Origin: Streptomyces sp. NBC_01217
GTDB taxonomy: Bacteria > Actinomycetota > Actinomycetes > Streptomycetales > Streptomycetaceae
NCBI RefSeq assembly: GCF_035994185.1
Contig: NZ_CP108538.1
Span: 2,666,001-2,730,000 of the forward strand
DNA: 64,000 bases
Reading direction: 5' to 3'
Shown: positions 53,068 to 61,846 of the stretch, piece after piece
How positions within the stretch are numbered: position 1 is the stretch's first letter
Layout: each line of letters starts with the position of its first letter
Notes under the pieces: model-generated
The model's database searches: none
What the model was told of the DNA's origin: nothing
Seen by the model: the letters and a program-made list of their open reading frames with translations, nothing else
Translations under genes and position numbers: made by a program

Positions 53068-54143
53068 CCTGTACGGAGTTCAGATCATGCTCGTCGGGTG
53101 ATGCCGCGTAGCCACAGCATCGTGCCGCACAGGTGGAGTCCGGCCAGGTAGCTCTCGGGAGTCTTGTCGTAGCGGGTGGCGATCCCGCGCCAGTTGCGCA
53201 GCCGGTTGATGCACCGCTCGACCGTGTTGCGGTCCTTGTACAGCTCGGCGTCGTGACTGACGGGGCGGCCTCCGCGCGAGCCCTTCTTTTTGCGGTTGGC
53301 CGTCTGGTCCGCCTTCTCCGGGATCACCGCCCGGATTTGGCGTTTGCGCAGGTAGGCGCGGTTGCGGCGGGAGGAGTACGCCTTGTCGCCGGCGACCGCG
53401 TCCGGGCGGGTGCGGGGCCGGCCCCTCCTGCCACGGACCTTGATCTTGTCCACGACCCGCGCGAACTGCGGGCTGTCACCGGCCTGGCCGGGGGTGAGGA
53501 CGAACGACAGTGGACGGCAGCGCCGTTCGGCTGACAAGTGCACCTTGCTGGTCAGCCCGCCCCGGGAACGACCGAGCTCAGCAGCCTTCAAACGGGCCCG
53601 GCGGCGTCGCCGCAACCGCTGCCGCTCGGCTCGTTCCGGGTCCCCGTCCTGATCGTATTGCGGCTCCCGTCCCTTCTTCCCGCCCCCTTTTCGGACTCTG
53701 CGGCCTCCACCAGCGCTTCCAACTGCTCTTCGTCCAGAACCATCCCGGCGGCGTGGTGGTGAGCGCGGGAGGTAGCAGAGTCCACGCTGACCAGCGACAG
53801 GTCTGCCTCACCGCGTTCTGCGGCATAACCGATGACCGTCTCCATCAGGTGCTGGAAGACGCCCTCGCGCGTCCAGATACGGAAGCGGTCGTAGACGCTC
53901 GACCACGGACCGTACTCGGCAGGCACGTCTCGCCAGGGGCTGCCGGTGCGGAACCGCCACATCGTCGCGTTGAAGTGTTTTCGCAGGTCAGGTATGGGTC
54001 CGGATACTCCCAGCGGGAGGTGGGGCTCAATCAGGGACCACTGCTCATCGGTCACATCGCCACGTGCCATACCTGATGGCCTATCAAGCGCACACGGTTC
54101 CGCGCTGCGGATTGCCCGAACCGTGATCTGAACTCCGTACAGG
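53068..54143 (-). mobile_element. IS5-family insertion sequence
   Basis: Perfect 20-bp terminal repeats CCTGTACGGAGTTCAGATCA (53068-53087) and its complement (54124-54143). The left repeat contains the transposase stop codon. The element lies between the IS30 copy and the tail of a thiolase gene, whose stop TAG (54146-54148) is 3 bp away. Confidence 0.88.
53085..54070 (-). CDS. IS5-family transposase, two frames joined by -1 programmed frameshift
   Basis: Frame A starts at 54070 (MARGDVTDEQWSLIEPHLP; WRFRTGSPWRDVPAEYGPW; first Asp in LVSVDSATSRAHHHAAG) and alone stops at 53588. At 53684-53690 (minus strand) is the heptamer A-AAG-GGG in the correct phase for a -1 slip; the new frame reads GKKGREPQYDQDGDPERAE and continues GGLTSKVHLSAERRCRPL, AVAGDKAYSSRRNRAYL and NTVERCINRLRNWRGIATRY (DDE Asp and Glu) to 53085. 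The fused product of about 327 residues has the complete catalytic core, so the element is probably active. Confidence 0.85.
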
Positions 54144-54145
54144 AC

Positions 54146-54443
54146 CTAGCGGCGCAGCAGTGTCACCACCGCCGCCCCGCCGAGCCCGATGTTGTGGGCC
54201 AGGCCGACCCGGGCGTCCTGCACCTGCCTGCCCCGCGCCTCCCCCCGTAGCTGCCAGGTGAGTTCGGCGGCCTGGGCGATTCCGGTGGCGCCGAGCGGGT
54301 GCCCCTTGGAGATCAGCCCGCCGGACGGGTTGACCACCCACCGCCCGCCGTACGTGGTGGCCCCGGACTCGACGAGTTTTCCGGACTCGCCCTCGCCGCA
54401 CAGGCCGAGCGCCTCGTAGGTGAGGAGTTCGTTGGTGACTCCT
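54146..54443 (-). pseudogene. Thiolase / lipid-transfer protein gene, C-terminal remnant
   Basis: The frame ends at TAG 54146 and contains [39 protein letters not shown] (catalytic Cys/His-loop region of thiolases) and [20 protein letters not shown], the end of SCP-x-like acyl-CoA thiolases. The front three quarters are missing: upstream of residue VTNE the sequence becomes the right end of an IS200/IS605-type element. It probably followed the double acyl-CoA dehydrogenase gene in one operon before the insertion. Confidence 0.8.
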
Positions 54444-54464
54444 CCCCCGGATAAAACCAGGGGG
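54444..54464 (-). repeat. Subterminal hairpin of an IS200/IS605-type right end
   Basis: CCCCC and GGGGG arms with an AT-rich loop (GGATAAAACCA), followed on the minus strand by GAGGAGTCAC where the thiolase sequence resumes. Such hairpins near the right end are recognised by TnpA in this superfamily. Confidence 0.6.
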
Positions 54465-54481
54465 CTTCTCCCAACGGTTGG

Positions 54482-54587
54482 TCAGGCCACGTCGGGAAGG
54501 GCCAGCCCGGCCCTGAGTGCGACGTTCCAGGCGCCTACCCGGTCCGCGTGGTCAGCCGACAATCGGTCACGCCCGAATCCGACTCAT
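54482..54587 (-). pseudogene. TnpB (IS605 OrfB) C-terminal remnant
   Basis: Minus-strand reading gives VGFGRDRLSADHADRVGAWN then VALRAGLALPDVA and stop, matching the end of TnpB after its zinc ribbon. Everything upstream, including the zinc ribbon and RuvC core, has been deleted: the stub is followed 32 bp later by the end of the acyl-CoA dehydrogenase gene. Confidence 0.7.
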
Positions 54588-54618
54588 CATCACACCGGGA
54601 GTATCTGCTGCGGGCGGA

Positions 54619-56838
54619 TCAGTCCCGCGGGAGGCCGAGGATGCGCTCGGCGACGACATTGAGCTGAACCTGGGTGGTGCCGCCCGCGATGGTCAGGCAG
54701 CGGGACATCAGGAAGCCGTGCACGGCCCGCTCCCCCGCCCCTTCGGCTGCCGCACCGGCGGGGCCGAGGAGTTCGAGGGCCAGTTCGGCGACCTTCTGCT
54801 GGTGGGTGGTCTGGATGAGTTTGCGGACGGAGGCTCCCGCGCCCGGTTCGAGACCCGAGACCTGTCGCAAGGTGGTGCGCAGTGCGATGCAGGCGAGTGC
54901 GTGGGCCTCGGCGGCGAGCGTTCCGATGCGGGCGCGGTAGGTGTCGTCGAGTTCGCCGGAGCGGGCGATCAGCGCCTCCAGGCCGGTGTCGAACGTCATC
55001 TGGTCGGCCATGTGGACGCGTTCGTTGCCCAGCGTGGTGCGGGCGACCCGCCAGCCGTCGTCGATCGCGCCGACGAGGGCGTCGGCGGGCAGCAGGGCGT
55101 CGTCGAAGTACACCTCGTTGAAGAGGGAGTCGCCGGTGATCTCCTTCAGCGGACGGATGTCGATGCCCTCGGTGTTCTTCATGTCGACGACGAAGCAGCC
55201 GATCCCCCGGTGCTTGGGGGCGTCCGGGTCGGTCCTGGCCAGCAGAATGCCGTGGTCGGCGCCTCGGGCGGCGCTGGTCCACACCTTCTGCCCGTTGATC
55301 CGCCAGCCCTCCTCCGTCCGCTCGGCCCTGGTCCGCAGCGAGGCGAGGTCGGAGCCCGCGCCGGGTTCGGAGAACAGCTGGCACCACAGGAGGTCGCCGC
55401 GCAGGGTGGGCAGCAGATAGCGGTCCTGCTGCTCGGCCGTGCCGTGGGCGATGAGCGAGGGGACGACCCAGGTCGCGATCCCGAGGTCGCTCGGCTTCAC
55501 TCCCTGTTCCTTCAGTTCACGCTGTACGGCGAGTTGTTGGACGGGGCCCGCGCCCAGCCCGTAGGGGGCGGGGAGGTGCGGGGCGGCGTAGCCGGTCGGT
55601 GCGAGGGCGCGGCGGGCGGCCCTCGGGTCGAGGCCGCGGGCGGCGGCGATGGCCTTCCGCGCCCCGGCCCGGTGGGCCTTTGCCCCGGCGGGGAGTTCGA
55701 GGACGAGTTCGCGGCGCGCCCCGCCCCCGGCCAGCCGGACGGCCCGCAGCCGGTGGGCGTCACCGGCCCCCAGCAGCTGCCGGGCGACCAGGACCCGACG
55801 CAGATACAGATGGGCGTCGTGCTCCCAGGTGAAGCCGATGCCGCCGAGGATCTGGATGCAGTCCTTGGCGCAGCCGTACGCGGCGTCCAGGGCGTCCGAC
55901 GCGGCGAGGGCGGCGGTCATGGACCGTACGTCCGGGTCCGCTCCCTCCTCGTCGGCGGCCCGTGCCGCGTCCCACACCAGCGCACGGGCCCGCTCGACCC
56001 GTACGAGCATGTCGGCGCAGAGATGCTTGACGCCCTGGAACCGTCCGATGGGACGGCCGAACTGTTCGCGGACCTTGGCGTGCTCGACGGCGGTCTCCAG
56101 CGCCCTGGCCGCGGTTCCGCAAGCTTCGGCGGAGAAGAGGACTGCGGCGAGGTCGCGGACGTGTGCGGTGCCGGTGCGTACGACACGTCCCGCGGGCACG
56201 CATACGCCCTCGGCGCGGATCTCGGCCGTGGGGCGGGTCGGGTCGGCGCCGCGGTGCGGGCGGACGGTCAGCCCTTCGGCGGTGGAGTCGACGGCGAGCC
56301 AGAGGGTGCCGGTGGCCGATGCGGCGGGGAGCAGCAGGAGGTCGGCGTCGGCGCCGCAGAGGACCGGCGGGGTCAGGCCGTCGAGCAGAAGGCCGCCCTC
56401 GTGCTCCACGGCGGTGAGGCTGCCGGGGCCGAGGGCGACGGCGCCGATGCGCGTACCGGCGGCGAGGGCCCGCAGCAGGCCGATACGCGTACCGGCCGCA
56501 AGGTCCCCCACCGGCTCGCCCGCGCCCGACGCGTGCAGCACGGCCGAGGCGAGGGCGCTCGCGAGATACGGGCCGGGAAGCGCGGCCCGGCCCGCCTCCT
56601 CCAGGACCACGGCCAGATCGAGGATCCGGCCACCCCCGCCCCCGTACGCCTCGGGCAGATGAATGGAGGCAAGCCCCTGTTCCGCGAGCCCGTCCCAGTA
56701 CCCGGGGCGCACGCCGGGGGCGCTGGGGGCGTCCGCGTCGAGAAGCCTGCGGATCTCCTCCGGCGGCACGGCCCGCGCCAGCCACCCCCGTACGGACTGC
56801 GCCAACTCCCTCTGTTCTTCGGTGATTCCGATGCCCAT
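54619..56838 (-). CDS. Double-domain acyl-CoA dehydrogenase (FadE34-like fusion)
   Basis: 739 residues made of two tandem acyl-CoA dehydrogenase modules. Module one (1-365) has GLASIHLPEAYGGGGGRILD and QFGRPIGRFQGVKHLCADML; module two (390-739) has the FAD-binding LFSEPGAGSDLASLRTRAE, WRINGQKVWTSAARGADH and the C-terminal TIAGGTTQVQLNVVAERILG. Such fusions in mycobacteria (FadE34 type) oxidise CoA esters of sterol or bile-acid side chains; in ordinary ACADs the equivalent unit is a two-subunit heteromer. ATG 56838. A KstR-like box lies 42 bp upstream. The thiolase remnant downstream was probably co-transcribed. Confidence 0.9.
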   Translation of the reverse strand: MGIGITEEQRELAQSVRGWLARAVPPEEIRRLLDADAPSAPGVRPGYWDGLAEQGLASIHLPEAYGGGGGRILDLAVVLEEAGRAALPGPYLASALASAVLHASGAGEPVGDLAAGTRIGLLRALAAGTRIGAVALGPGSLTAVEHEGGLLLDGLTPPVLCGADADLLLLPAASATGTLWLAVDSTAEGLTVRPHRGADPTRPTAEIRAEGVCVPAGRVVRTGTAHVRDLAAVLFSAEACGTAARALETAVEHAKVREQFGRPIGRFQGVKHLCADMLVRVERARALVWDAARAADEEGADPDVRSMTAALAASDALDAAYGCAKDCIQILGGIGFTWEHDAHLYLRRVLVARQLLGAGDAHRLRAVRLAGGGARRELVLELPAGAKAHRAGARKAIAAARGLDPRAARRALAPTGYAAPHLPAPYGLGAGPVQQLAVQRELKEQGVKPSDLGIATWVVPSLIAHGTAEQQDRYLLPTLRGDLLWCQLFSEPGAGSDLASLRTRAERTEEGWRINGQKVWTSAARGADHGILLARTDPDAPKHRGIGCFVVDMKNTEGIDIRPLKEITGDSLFNEVYFDDALLPADALVGAIDDGWRVARTTLGNERVHMADQMTFDTGLEALIARSGELDDTYRARIGTLAAEAHALACIALRTTLRQVSGLEPGAGASVRKLIQTTHQQKVAELALELLGPAGAAAEGAGERAVHGFLMSRCLTIAGGTTQVQLNVVAERILGLPRD

Positions 56839-56879
56839 GCGGATCCTCGCCGGTCGCAGCCACTGGAACGGCGCAAGAG

Positions 56880-56893
56880 TAGAACACGTTCCA
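56880..56893 (-). promoter_or_regulatory. KstR-like operator upstream of the double acyl-CoA dehydrogenase
   Basis: TAGAACACGTTCCA fits TnnAACnnGTTnnA and differs from the perfect palindrome at 46248 by only two bases. It lies between the divergent acyl-CoA dehydrogenase and MFS genes. Confidence 0.65.
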
Positions 56894-57132
56894 TTCTGAC
56901 GGAAGGTCGGATGACGTCCGCACCACCGCGCGCCTCGGCCCGGATCACCGCGCGATTCGGGAGGGGTCCGCACCCGGCGCCGCAGCCGTGTCCCGTTCGT
57001 GCCGGGTTCACCGGAATACCGCGGACACGGAGAAGGTTTCACCCTACACACACCCGGCGGTCGGTGCTGCCCGCCGGAAGGCCCGCACGCCTCTTCACGT
57101 CACTCCCGATCACGCTGCCGGAGGCCGCACGC

Positions 57133-58929
57133 ATGGCACAGACGACGAACGAACAGCACGCCGGGGAACTCCCCGATCCGCGTCCGCGCAAGGCGGGCGG
57201 CGGTGTCGTCCCCGTACTCGCCTTCGCGGGTATCACCGTCGCGGTGATGCAGACCCTGCTCGTCCCCGTCATCAAGGATCTGCCCGCCCTTCTGCACACC
57301 GACCCGTCCAACGCCACCTGGGTGATGACCGCGACCCTGCTCGCGGGGGCCGTCGCCACCCCGATCATGGGGCGGCTCGGCGATCTCTACGGCAAGCGGA
57401 AGATGCTGCTCGCCAGCCTCGCCGTGATGGTGATCGGCTCGCTGGTGTGCGCCTTCACCGACGATCTCGTGATCATGATCGTGGGGCGCGCGCTCCAGGG
57501 CTTCGCCATGGGTGCCATCCCGCTGGGCATCGGGATCATGCGCGACGAGCTGCCGCGCGAGAAGCTCGGCTCGGCGATGGCGCTGATGAGCTCCTCGATC
57601 GGGGTGGGCGGCGGACTCGCGCTGCCCGCCGCCGCGCTGGTCGCCCAGCACTTCGACTGGCACACCCTGTTCTTCGGCGCGGCCGGTCTCGGTGTGCTGT
57701 CCATGGCACTCACCGTCCTCGCCGTGCCGGAGACCACGCTGCGCGCCCCCGGCCGCTTCGACCTCACCGGCGCACTCGGGCTCTCGCTCGGTCTGGTCTG
57801 CCTGCTGCTGCCCGTCACCAAGGGCAGCGACTGGGGCTGGACCTCGGGCACCACGCTCGGCCTGATCGCCGCGTCCCTGGTGATCCTGGTCCTGTGGGGT
57901 CTCTTCGAGCTGCGCAGCCCGGCGCCGCTGGTGGATCTGCGGACCACGGCCCGGCGCGAGGTGCTGCTCACCAATCTCGCCTCGATCATGGTCGGGGTCG
58001 CGTTCTACGCCGTCTCGCTGGTCCTGCCGCAGCTGCTCCAGCTGCCGACCTCGACCGGATACGGCCTGGGCCAGTCGATGGTGGTCGCCGGGCTGTGCGT
58101 GGCGCCGCTCGGCCTGACGATGATGTTCGTCGCCCCGCTCTACGCCCGGCTGTCCGCCCGCCGCGGCCCCAAGGTGTCGCTGATGCTCGGCATGCTGATC
58201 ATCGCGATCGGTTACGGGGCCGGGCTCGGCCTGATGAGCGCCGCCTGGCAGACCGTGGTGATCGCGGTGGTGCTCGGGGCCGGTATCGGACTCGCGTACT
58301 CCTCGCTGCCCGCGCTGATCATCGGGGCCGTCGATCCGTCCGAGACGGGTGCCGCCAACGGCCTGAACACCCTGATGCGGTCGATCGGCACATCGGTGTC
58401 GAGCGCCGTGATCGGCATGGTGCTGGCGAACACCTCGGTGCGGACGGGCGGGGTGTCGTTGCCCTCTATGGAGGGGTTCCACATCTCGTTCCTGATCGCG
58501 ACGGGCGCCGTGGTGGTCGGGCTGGTGCTGGCCGCGTTCCTGCCGTCGCAGCGCGATGCGATGCGCCCGGTGCTGCTGGCGAGCAGCGAGGGTGAGGCTC
58601 AGGCCCCCGCATCCCCCGCCTCCCGCCAGGTCACCGGCTCGGGCGGCTTCCGCGGCCGGGTGCTGGACGCGGCCGGTGCGCCGGTGGCCCGTGCCAATGT
58701 GACGCTGATCGACCACCGGGGCCGGCAGGCCGGTCTCACCGTGGCGGACGAGAACGGCCACTACACGCTGCCCGCCCCGGCCGACGGCAATTACGTGCTC
58801 GCCGGATCGGCCGCCGGATACGCACCGCGCGCCTACCCGGCGGCCCACCCCGGCAACGGACTGCCGGTCGAAACCGATCTGGTGCTGACGGCCGGCGCAC
58901 CGGAGCGCCGCACCGCGGTGTCGTCGTGA
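57133..58929 (+). CDS. MFS transporter fused to a carboxypeptidase-regulatory-like domain
   Basis: 598 residues. Residues 1-475 are a 14-helix DHA2-type carrier: motif A in GRLGDLYGKRKMLLASLAV, and GRALQGFAMGAIPLGIGIM. After a polar linker, 500-598 form a separate all-beta domain: GFRGRVLDAAGAPVARANVT, TVADENGHYTLPAP and YVLAGSAAGYAPRAY, the pattern of transthyretin-like carboxypeptidase regulatory domains. Start ATG 57133; weak ribosome site. The soluble domain follows the last helix; it could bind substrate, wall or a partner. A perfect terminator follows. Confidence 0.88.
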   Translation: MAQTTNEQHAGELPDPRPRKAGGGVVPVLAFAGITVAVMQTLLVPVIKDLPALLHTDPSNATWVMTATLLAGAVATPIMGRLGDLYGKRKMLLASLAVMVIGSLVCAFTDDLVIMIVGRALQGFAMGAIPLGIGIMRDELPREKLGSAMALMSSSIGVGGGLALPAAALVAQHFDWHTLFFGAAGLGVLSMALTVLAVPETTLRAPGRFDLTGALGLSLGLVCLLLPVTKGSDWGWTSGTTLGLIAASLVILVLWGLFELRSPAPLVDLRTTARREVLLTNLASIMVGVAFYAVSLVLPQLLQLPTSTGYGLGQSMVVAGLCVAPLGLTMMFVAPLYARLSARRGPKVSLMLGMLIIAIGYGAGLGLMSAAWQTVVIAVVLGAGIGLAYSSLPALIIGAVDPSETGAANGLNTLMRSIGTSVSSAVIGMVLANTSVRTGGVSLPSMEGFHISFLIATGAVVVGLVLAAFLPSQRDAMRPVLLASSEGEAQAPASPASRQVTGSGGFRGRVLDAAGAPVARANVTLIDHRGRQAGLTVADENGHYTLPAPADGNYVLAGSAAGYAPRAYPAAHPGNGLPVETDLVLTAGAPERRTAVSS

Positions 58930-58960
58930 GCGGATGAGGCCTCCGCCCCGTGTTACCCCC

Positions 58961-58997
58961 CGTACGCCCCCGCCGATGCCTTCGGCGGGGGCGTACG
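58961..58997 (+). terminator. Perfect 16-bp terminator
   Basis: CGTACGCCCCCGCCGA (58961-58976) and TCGGCGGGGGCGTACG (58982-58997) with a 5-nt loop, 31 bp after the MFS gene. Confidence 0.92.
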
Positions 58998-59056
58998 GCA
59001 CGATGGGGCGCCGTCGAACGCGTACCCCGCAGAACCGTCCCCACCAGGAGGAACCC

Positions 59057-59713
59057 GTGCCCGCCGAGTCCGTCGCCGAGCCCAAGCCCGAGATTCTCGC
59101 CGCCTTCCAGACCGCCAAGGGCTTCATGCCGGTGGTCGAGGGACTCGCGCTGTACCGGGCCGCCGTCGAGGCCGCCGCGCTGGGGCTGCCGGTCCTTGAG
59201 GTCGGGACGTACTGCGGGCGCTCCACCATCCTGCTCGCCGACGCCGCCCGGGCGGCCGGGGTGACGGCTCTCACCGTCGACCACCACCGCGGCAGCGAGG
59301 AGCAGCAGCCCGGCTGGGAGTACCACGACCCGACCGTCGTGGACCCGGAGGTCGGCCGGATGGACACGCTGCCGACGTTCCGCAGGACCCTGCACGCGGC
59401 GGGTCTCGAAGACCAGGTCGTGGCGCTCGTCGGGCGGTCTCCGCAGGTCGCGGCCGTGTGGGGCGGGAAGCTCGGCCTCGTCTTCATCGACGGCGGTCAC
59501 ACCGACGAGCACGCGAACGGTGACTACGAGGGCTGGGCACCGCATGTCGCCGAGGGCGGACTGCTGGTGATCCACGATGTGTTCCCGGACCCCGCGCACG
59601 GCGGCCAGGCCCCGTACCGCGTCTATCTGCGGGCGCTGGCCTCCGGTGCGTTCACCGAGGTCTCGGTGACGGATTCGCTGCGCGTGCTGCGCCGCACGGG
59701 AACGGGGATCTGA
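59057..59713 (+). CDS. Class I SAM-dependent methyltransferase (Methyltransf_24 type)
   Basis: 218 residues with SAM motif LEVGTYCGRSTILLADAAR, acidic strand-two end LTVDHHRGSEE, and GLVFIDGGHTDEHANGDYEG, typical of the group used for O-methylation of small molecules or sugars. GTG 59057 is preceded by a perfect AGGAGG. Gap of 27 bp to the amidase gene suggests co-transcription. Substrate unknown. Confidence 0.88.
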   Translation: MPAESVAEPKPEILAAFQTAKGFMPVVEGLALYRAAVEAAALGLPVLEVGTYCGRSTILLADAARAAGVTALTVDHHRGSEEQQPGWEYHDPTVVDPEVGRMDTLPTFRRTLHAAGLEDQVVALVGRSPQVAAVWGGKLGLVFIDGGHTDEHANGDYEGWAPHVAEGGLLVIHDVFPDPAHGGQAPYRVYLRALASGAFTEVSVTDSLRVLRRTGTGI

Positions 59714-59740
59714 GACCGGCGCCCCCGATAGCATCGCGGG

Positions 59741-60691
59741 GTGCCGTACGACGAGAGCGTTTCCCCGACCCCGCGCCGCTGGCCCCTGATCGTCGCCGCC
59801 GCGCTCGCAGCCGTGTGCCTGGGTGCCGCGGGCTGCGGCGCGGGCGGTGACAGCGGCGGGGCGCAGGCCCGGCCCCGGCAGGGCGGCAGCGGTATGTCCG
59901 CCGCGCCGCCGTCGGCCCCGCCCTCACAGAGCGCTCCGGCTCCGGCTCCGGGGAAGACGTCCGCATCGCCGACTGCGTCCGCGTCGCCCTCGAAGTCCGC
60001 GGGCGGCAGGACCTCGGGGCCGCTGTCCGGGAAGACCGTCGTCATCGACCCCGGGCACAACCCGAACAACCATCTGCACACCCGCGAGATCAACCGCCAG
60101 GTGGACATCGGCACCACGCACAAGGAGTGCGACACCACCGGCACATCGACCGACTCCGGTTACGCGGAGGCCCGGTTCACCCTCGATGTGTCGCACCGGC
60201 TGCGCGCGCTCCTGCGGGCGCAGGGCGCGAAGGTCGTGCTGACGTACGACGACGACCGCCCGTACGGGCCGTGCGTCGACGAGCGGGCCCGGATCGGGAA
60301 CGAGGCGAAGGCCGATGCGGTGGTCTCCGTGCACGCGGACGGTTCCGCGGTCGGCAACCGCGGCTTCCATGTGATTCTCCCCGCGCCGGTACGCGGCGGA
60401 GCGGCGGACACCTCGAAGATCGTCGGTCCTTCGCGCGATCTCGGCACCCGGATCGCCGGTCTCTTCGTGCGCGCTACCGGAAGTGCGCCTTCCAATTACG
60501 TGGGCGGCAATACCGGGTTGGACACCCGCAAGGACCTGGGCGGACTGAATTTGTCGACCGTGCCCAAAGTGTTCATCGAATGCGGCAATATGCGTGATCC
60601 GAAGGACGCCGCCCTGCTCACCAGCGCGAGTTGGCGCCAGAAAGCGGCGCAGGGCATCGCCGACGGCATCAGCAGCTATCTGAAGGGGTAG
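59741..60691 (+). CDS. N-acetylmuramoyl-L-alanine amidase (Amidase_3), lipoprotein
   Basis: 316 residues. Signal peptide with lipobox LGAAGC (Cys about 32), then a Ser/Pro/Ala linker to about 95 that would span from membrane to wall, then the amidase domain: VVIDPGHNPNN (Zn His), Glu in GYAEARFTLDVSHRLR, VVSVHADGS (Zn His) and KVFIECGNMRDPKDA (catalytic Glu). It cleaves the bond between MurNAc and the stem peptide. Starts with GTG 59741. Confidence 0.92.
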   Translation: MPYDESVSPTPRRWPLIVAAALAAVCLGAAGCGAGGDSGGAQARPRQGGSGMSAAPPSAPPSQSAPAPAPGKTSASPTASASPSKSAGGRTSGPLSGKTVVIDPGHNPNNHLHTREINRQVDIGTTHKECDTTGTSTDSGYAEARFTLDVSHRLRALLRAQGAKVVLTYDDDRPYGPCVDERARIGNEAKADAVVSVHADGSAVGNRGFHVILPAPVRGGAADTSKIVGPSRDLGTRIAGLFVRATGSAPSNYVGGNTGLDTRKDLGGLNLSTVPKVFIECGNMRDPKDAALLTSASWRQKAAQGIADGISSYLKG

Positions 60692-60876
60692 CAAATGGTG
60701 GTTCCGAGGTGAAACAGGGGGAAGTGCGTCCAAGGTCCGGGCAGGGACACAACCCGTCCGGGCAGACGATAGATTCATCCGTACGATGGGGAGCCGCCCC
60801 CGAGCTTCGCGCCGTGCCCGCCCCACCGGCGGCAGCGACGACCGCCCCGACGAGACGATCGACTAAGGACCTTCAC

Positions 60877-61713
60877 GTGAATATCCGCTCCCTCACTCGA
60901 GGCGACGGCGTGGTGATCGGAGCAGCGGTGGTGCTGTTCATCGCCTCTTTCCTCGACCTCTCCGGCTTCGATTGCCCTGCGGGCCTCAACTGCTCCACTT
61001 TCGACGCCCCGAACGCATGGGACGCGCTCGGGATCCTCATGAGCGTCTTCCTGGCCGGAATCATCAGCGCGGCGCTGATCGTTGTGGGCCGCGCCATGCC
61101 GGCCCGCAAGGTTCTCGGCTTCGACCTTGGCCAGTTCGGTGCCGCCCTCGCCGTCTTCGCTCTGTGGACGGCCTTCTGGACGACCATCGACGCCAGCGAC
61201 GCGGGCGCCGGCATGATCCTCGGTCTGCTGGGGACGCTCGTGCTCGCGGGCGGCGCGGTCGCCACTCCGCTGGTCCCCGCGCTCAAGGCCCCGCTGATGG
61301 GCGCCCCGCGCCCGCAGGCAGTGCAGCCGCCGTACGGCGGTCAGCCGCAGCCCGGCCAGGGTTACGGCTACCCCGGCGCCCAGCAGCAGCCGTACGGCGG
61401 CCAGCCGGGTCAGCCGCAGCCGTACGGCGCGCACCCGCAGGCCGGTCAGCCGCAGCCTGGTCAGCCGGAGCCGCAGCAGACCCAGCAGGCCCCGGCGGCC
61501 GGTGCGCCGGCCGGTGACTTCACGCCGTTCTGGTTCGCGGTGCCGGTGGCCCGCCCGCTGTACGGGGAGGACGGCTCGCCGTCGCCGATCGCCGAACTGG
61601 CGCCCGGCACCTGGTATCTCGCGGTGGAGCAGCGCGGTCCCGGCCTCATCGCCCAGACGCAGGACGGCCGTCGTGGTGTGCTCCAGGACACCACGGGCAT
61701 CCAGCGCGGCTGA
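60877..61713 (+). CDS. Membrane protein with proline/glutamine-rich tail (DUF5336-like)
   Basis: 278 residues. Four transmembrane helices (about 12-125) with a short Cys-pair loop (FDCPAGLNCSTFD) after the first, then a Pro-Gln-Gly-Tyr repeat tail (QPYGGQPGQPQPYG type, 140-215) and a C-terminal segment WYLAVEQRGPGLIAQTQDG that looks like a small beta domain. GTG 60877 is preceded by AAGGAC. Role not known; such tails often bind partners at the cell surface or division site. Confidence 0.85.
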   Translation: MNIRSLTRGDGVVIGAAVVLFIASFLDLSGFDCPAGLNCSTFDAPNAWDALGILMSVFLAGIISAALIVVGRAMPARKVLGFDLGQFGAALAVFALWTAFWTTIDASDAGAGMILGLLGTLVLAGGAVATPLVPALKAPLMGAPRPQAVQPPYGGQPQPGQGYGYPGAQQQPYGGQPGQPQPYGAHPQAGQPQPGQPEPQQTQQAPAAGAPAGDFTPFWFAVPVARPLYGEDGSPSPIAELAPGTWYLAVEQRGPGLIAQTQDGRRGVLQDTTGIQRG

Positions 61714-61747
61714 GTCCGCGCTTCCGTCATACGCACGCAGTACGCAC

Positions 61748-61782
61748 AGCGGCCCCCCGCCCCTTCCGGGCGGGGGGCCGCT
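61748..61782 (+). terminator. Perfect 15-bp terminator
   Basis: AGCGGCCCCCCGCCC (61748-61762) and GGGCGGGGGGCCGCT (61768-61782) with a 5-nt loop, after the membrane protein gene. Confidence 0.92.
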
Positions 61783-61846
61783 GTCGTACGCTCCGTCCGT
61801 GCGCCAATGACCTGACGTTCCGTCAGGACGGCTGGGAGGCAGCGGA

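Noticed and set aside
57100..59487. 795-codon minus frame opposite the MFS-fusion and methyltransferase genes
   Set aside because: Spans a terminator and two supported genes; no signature.
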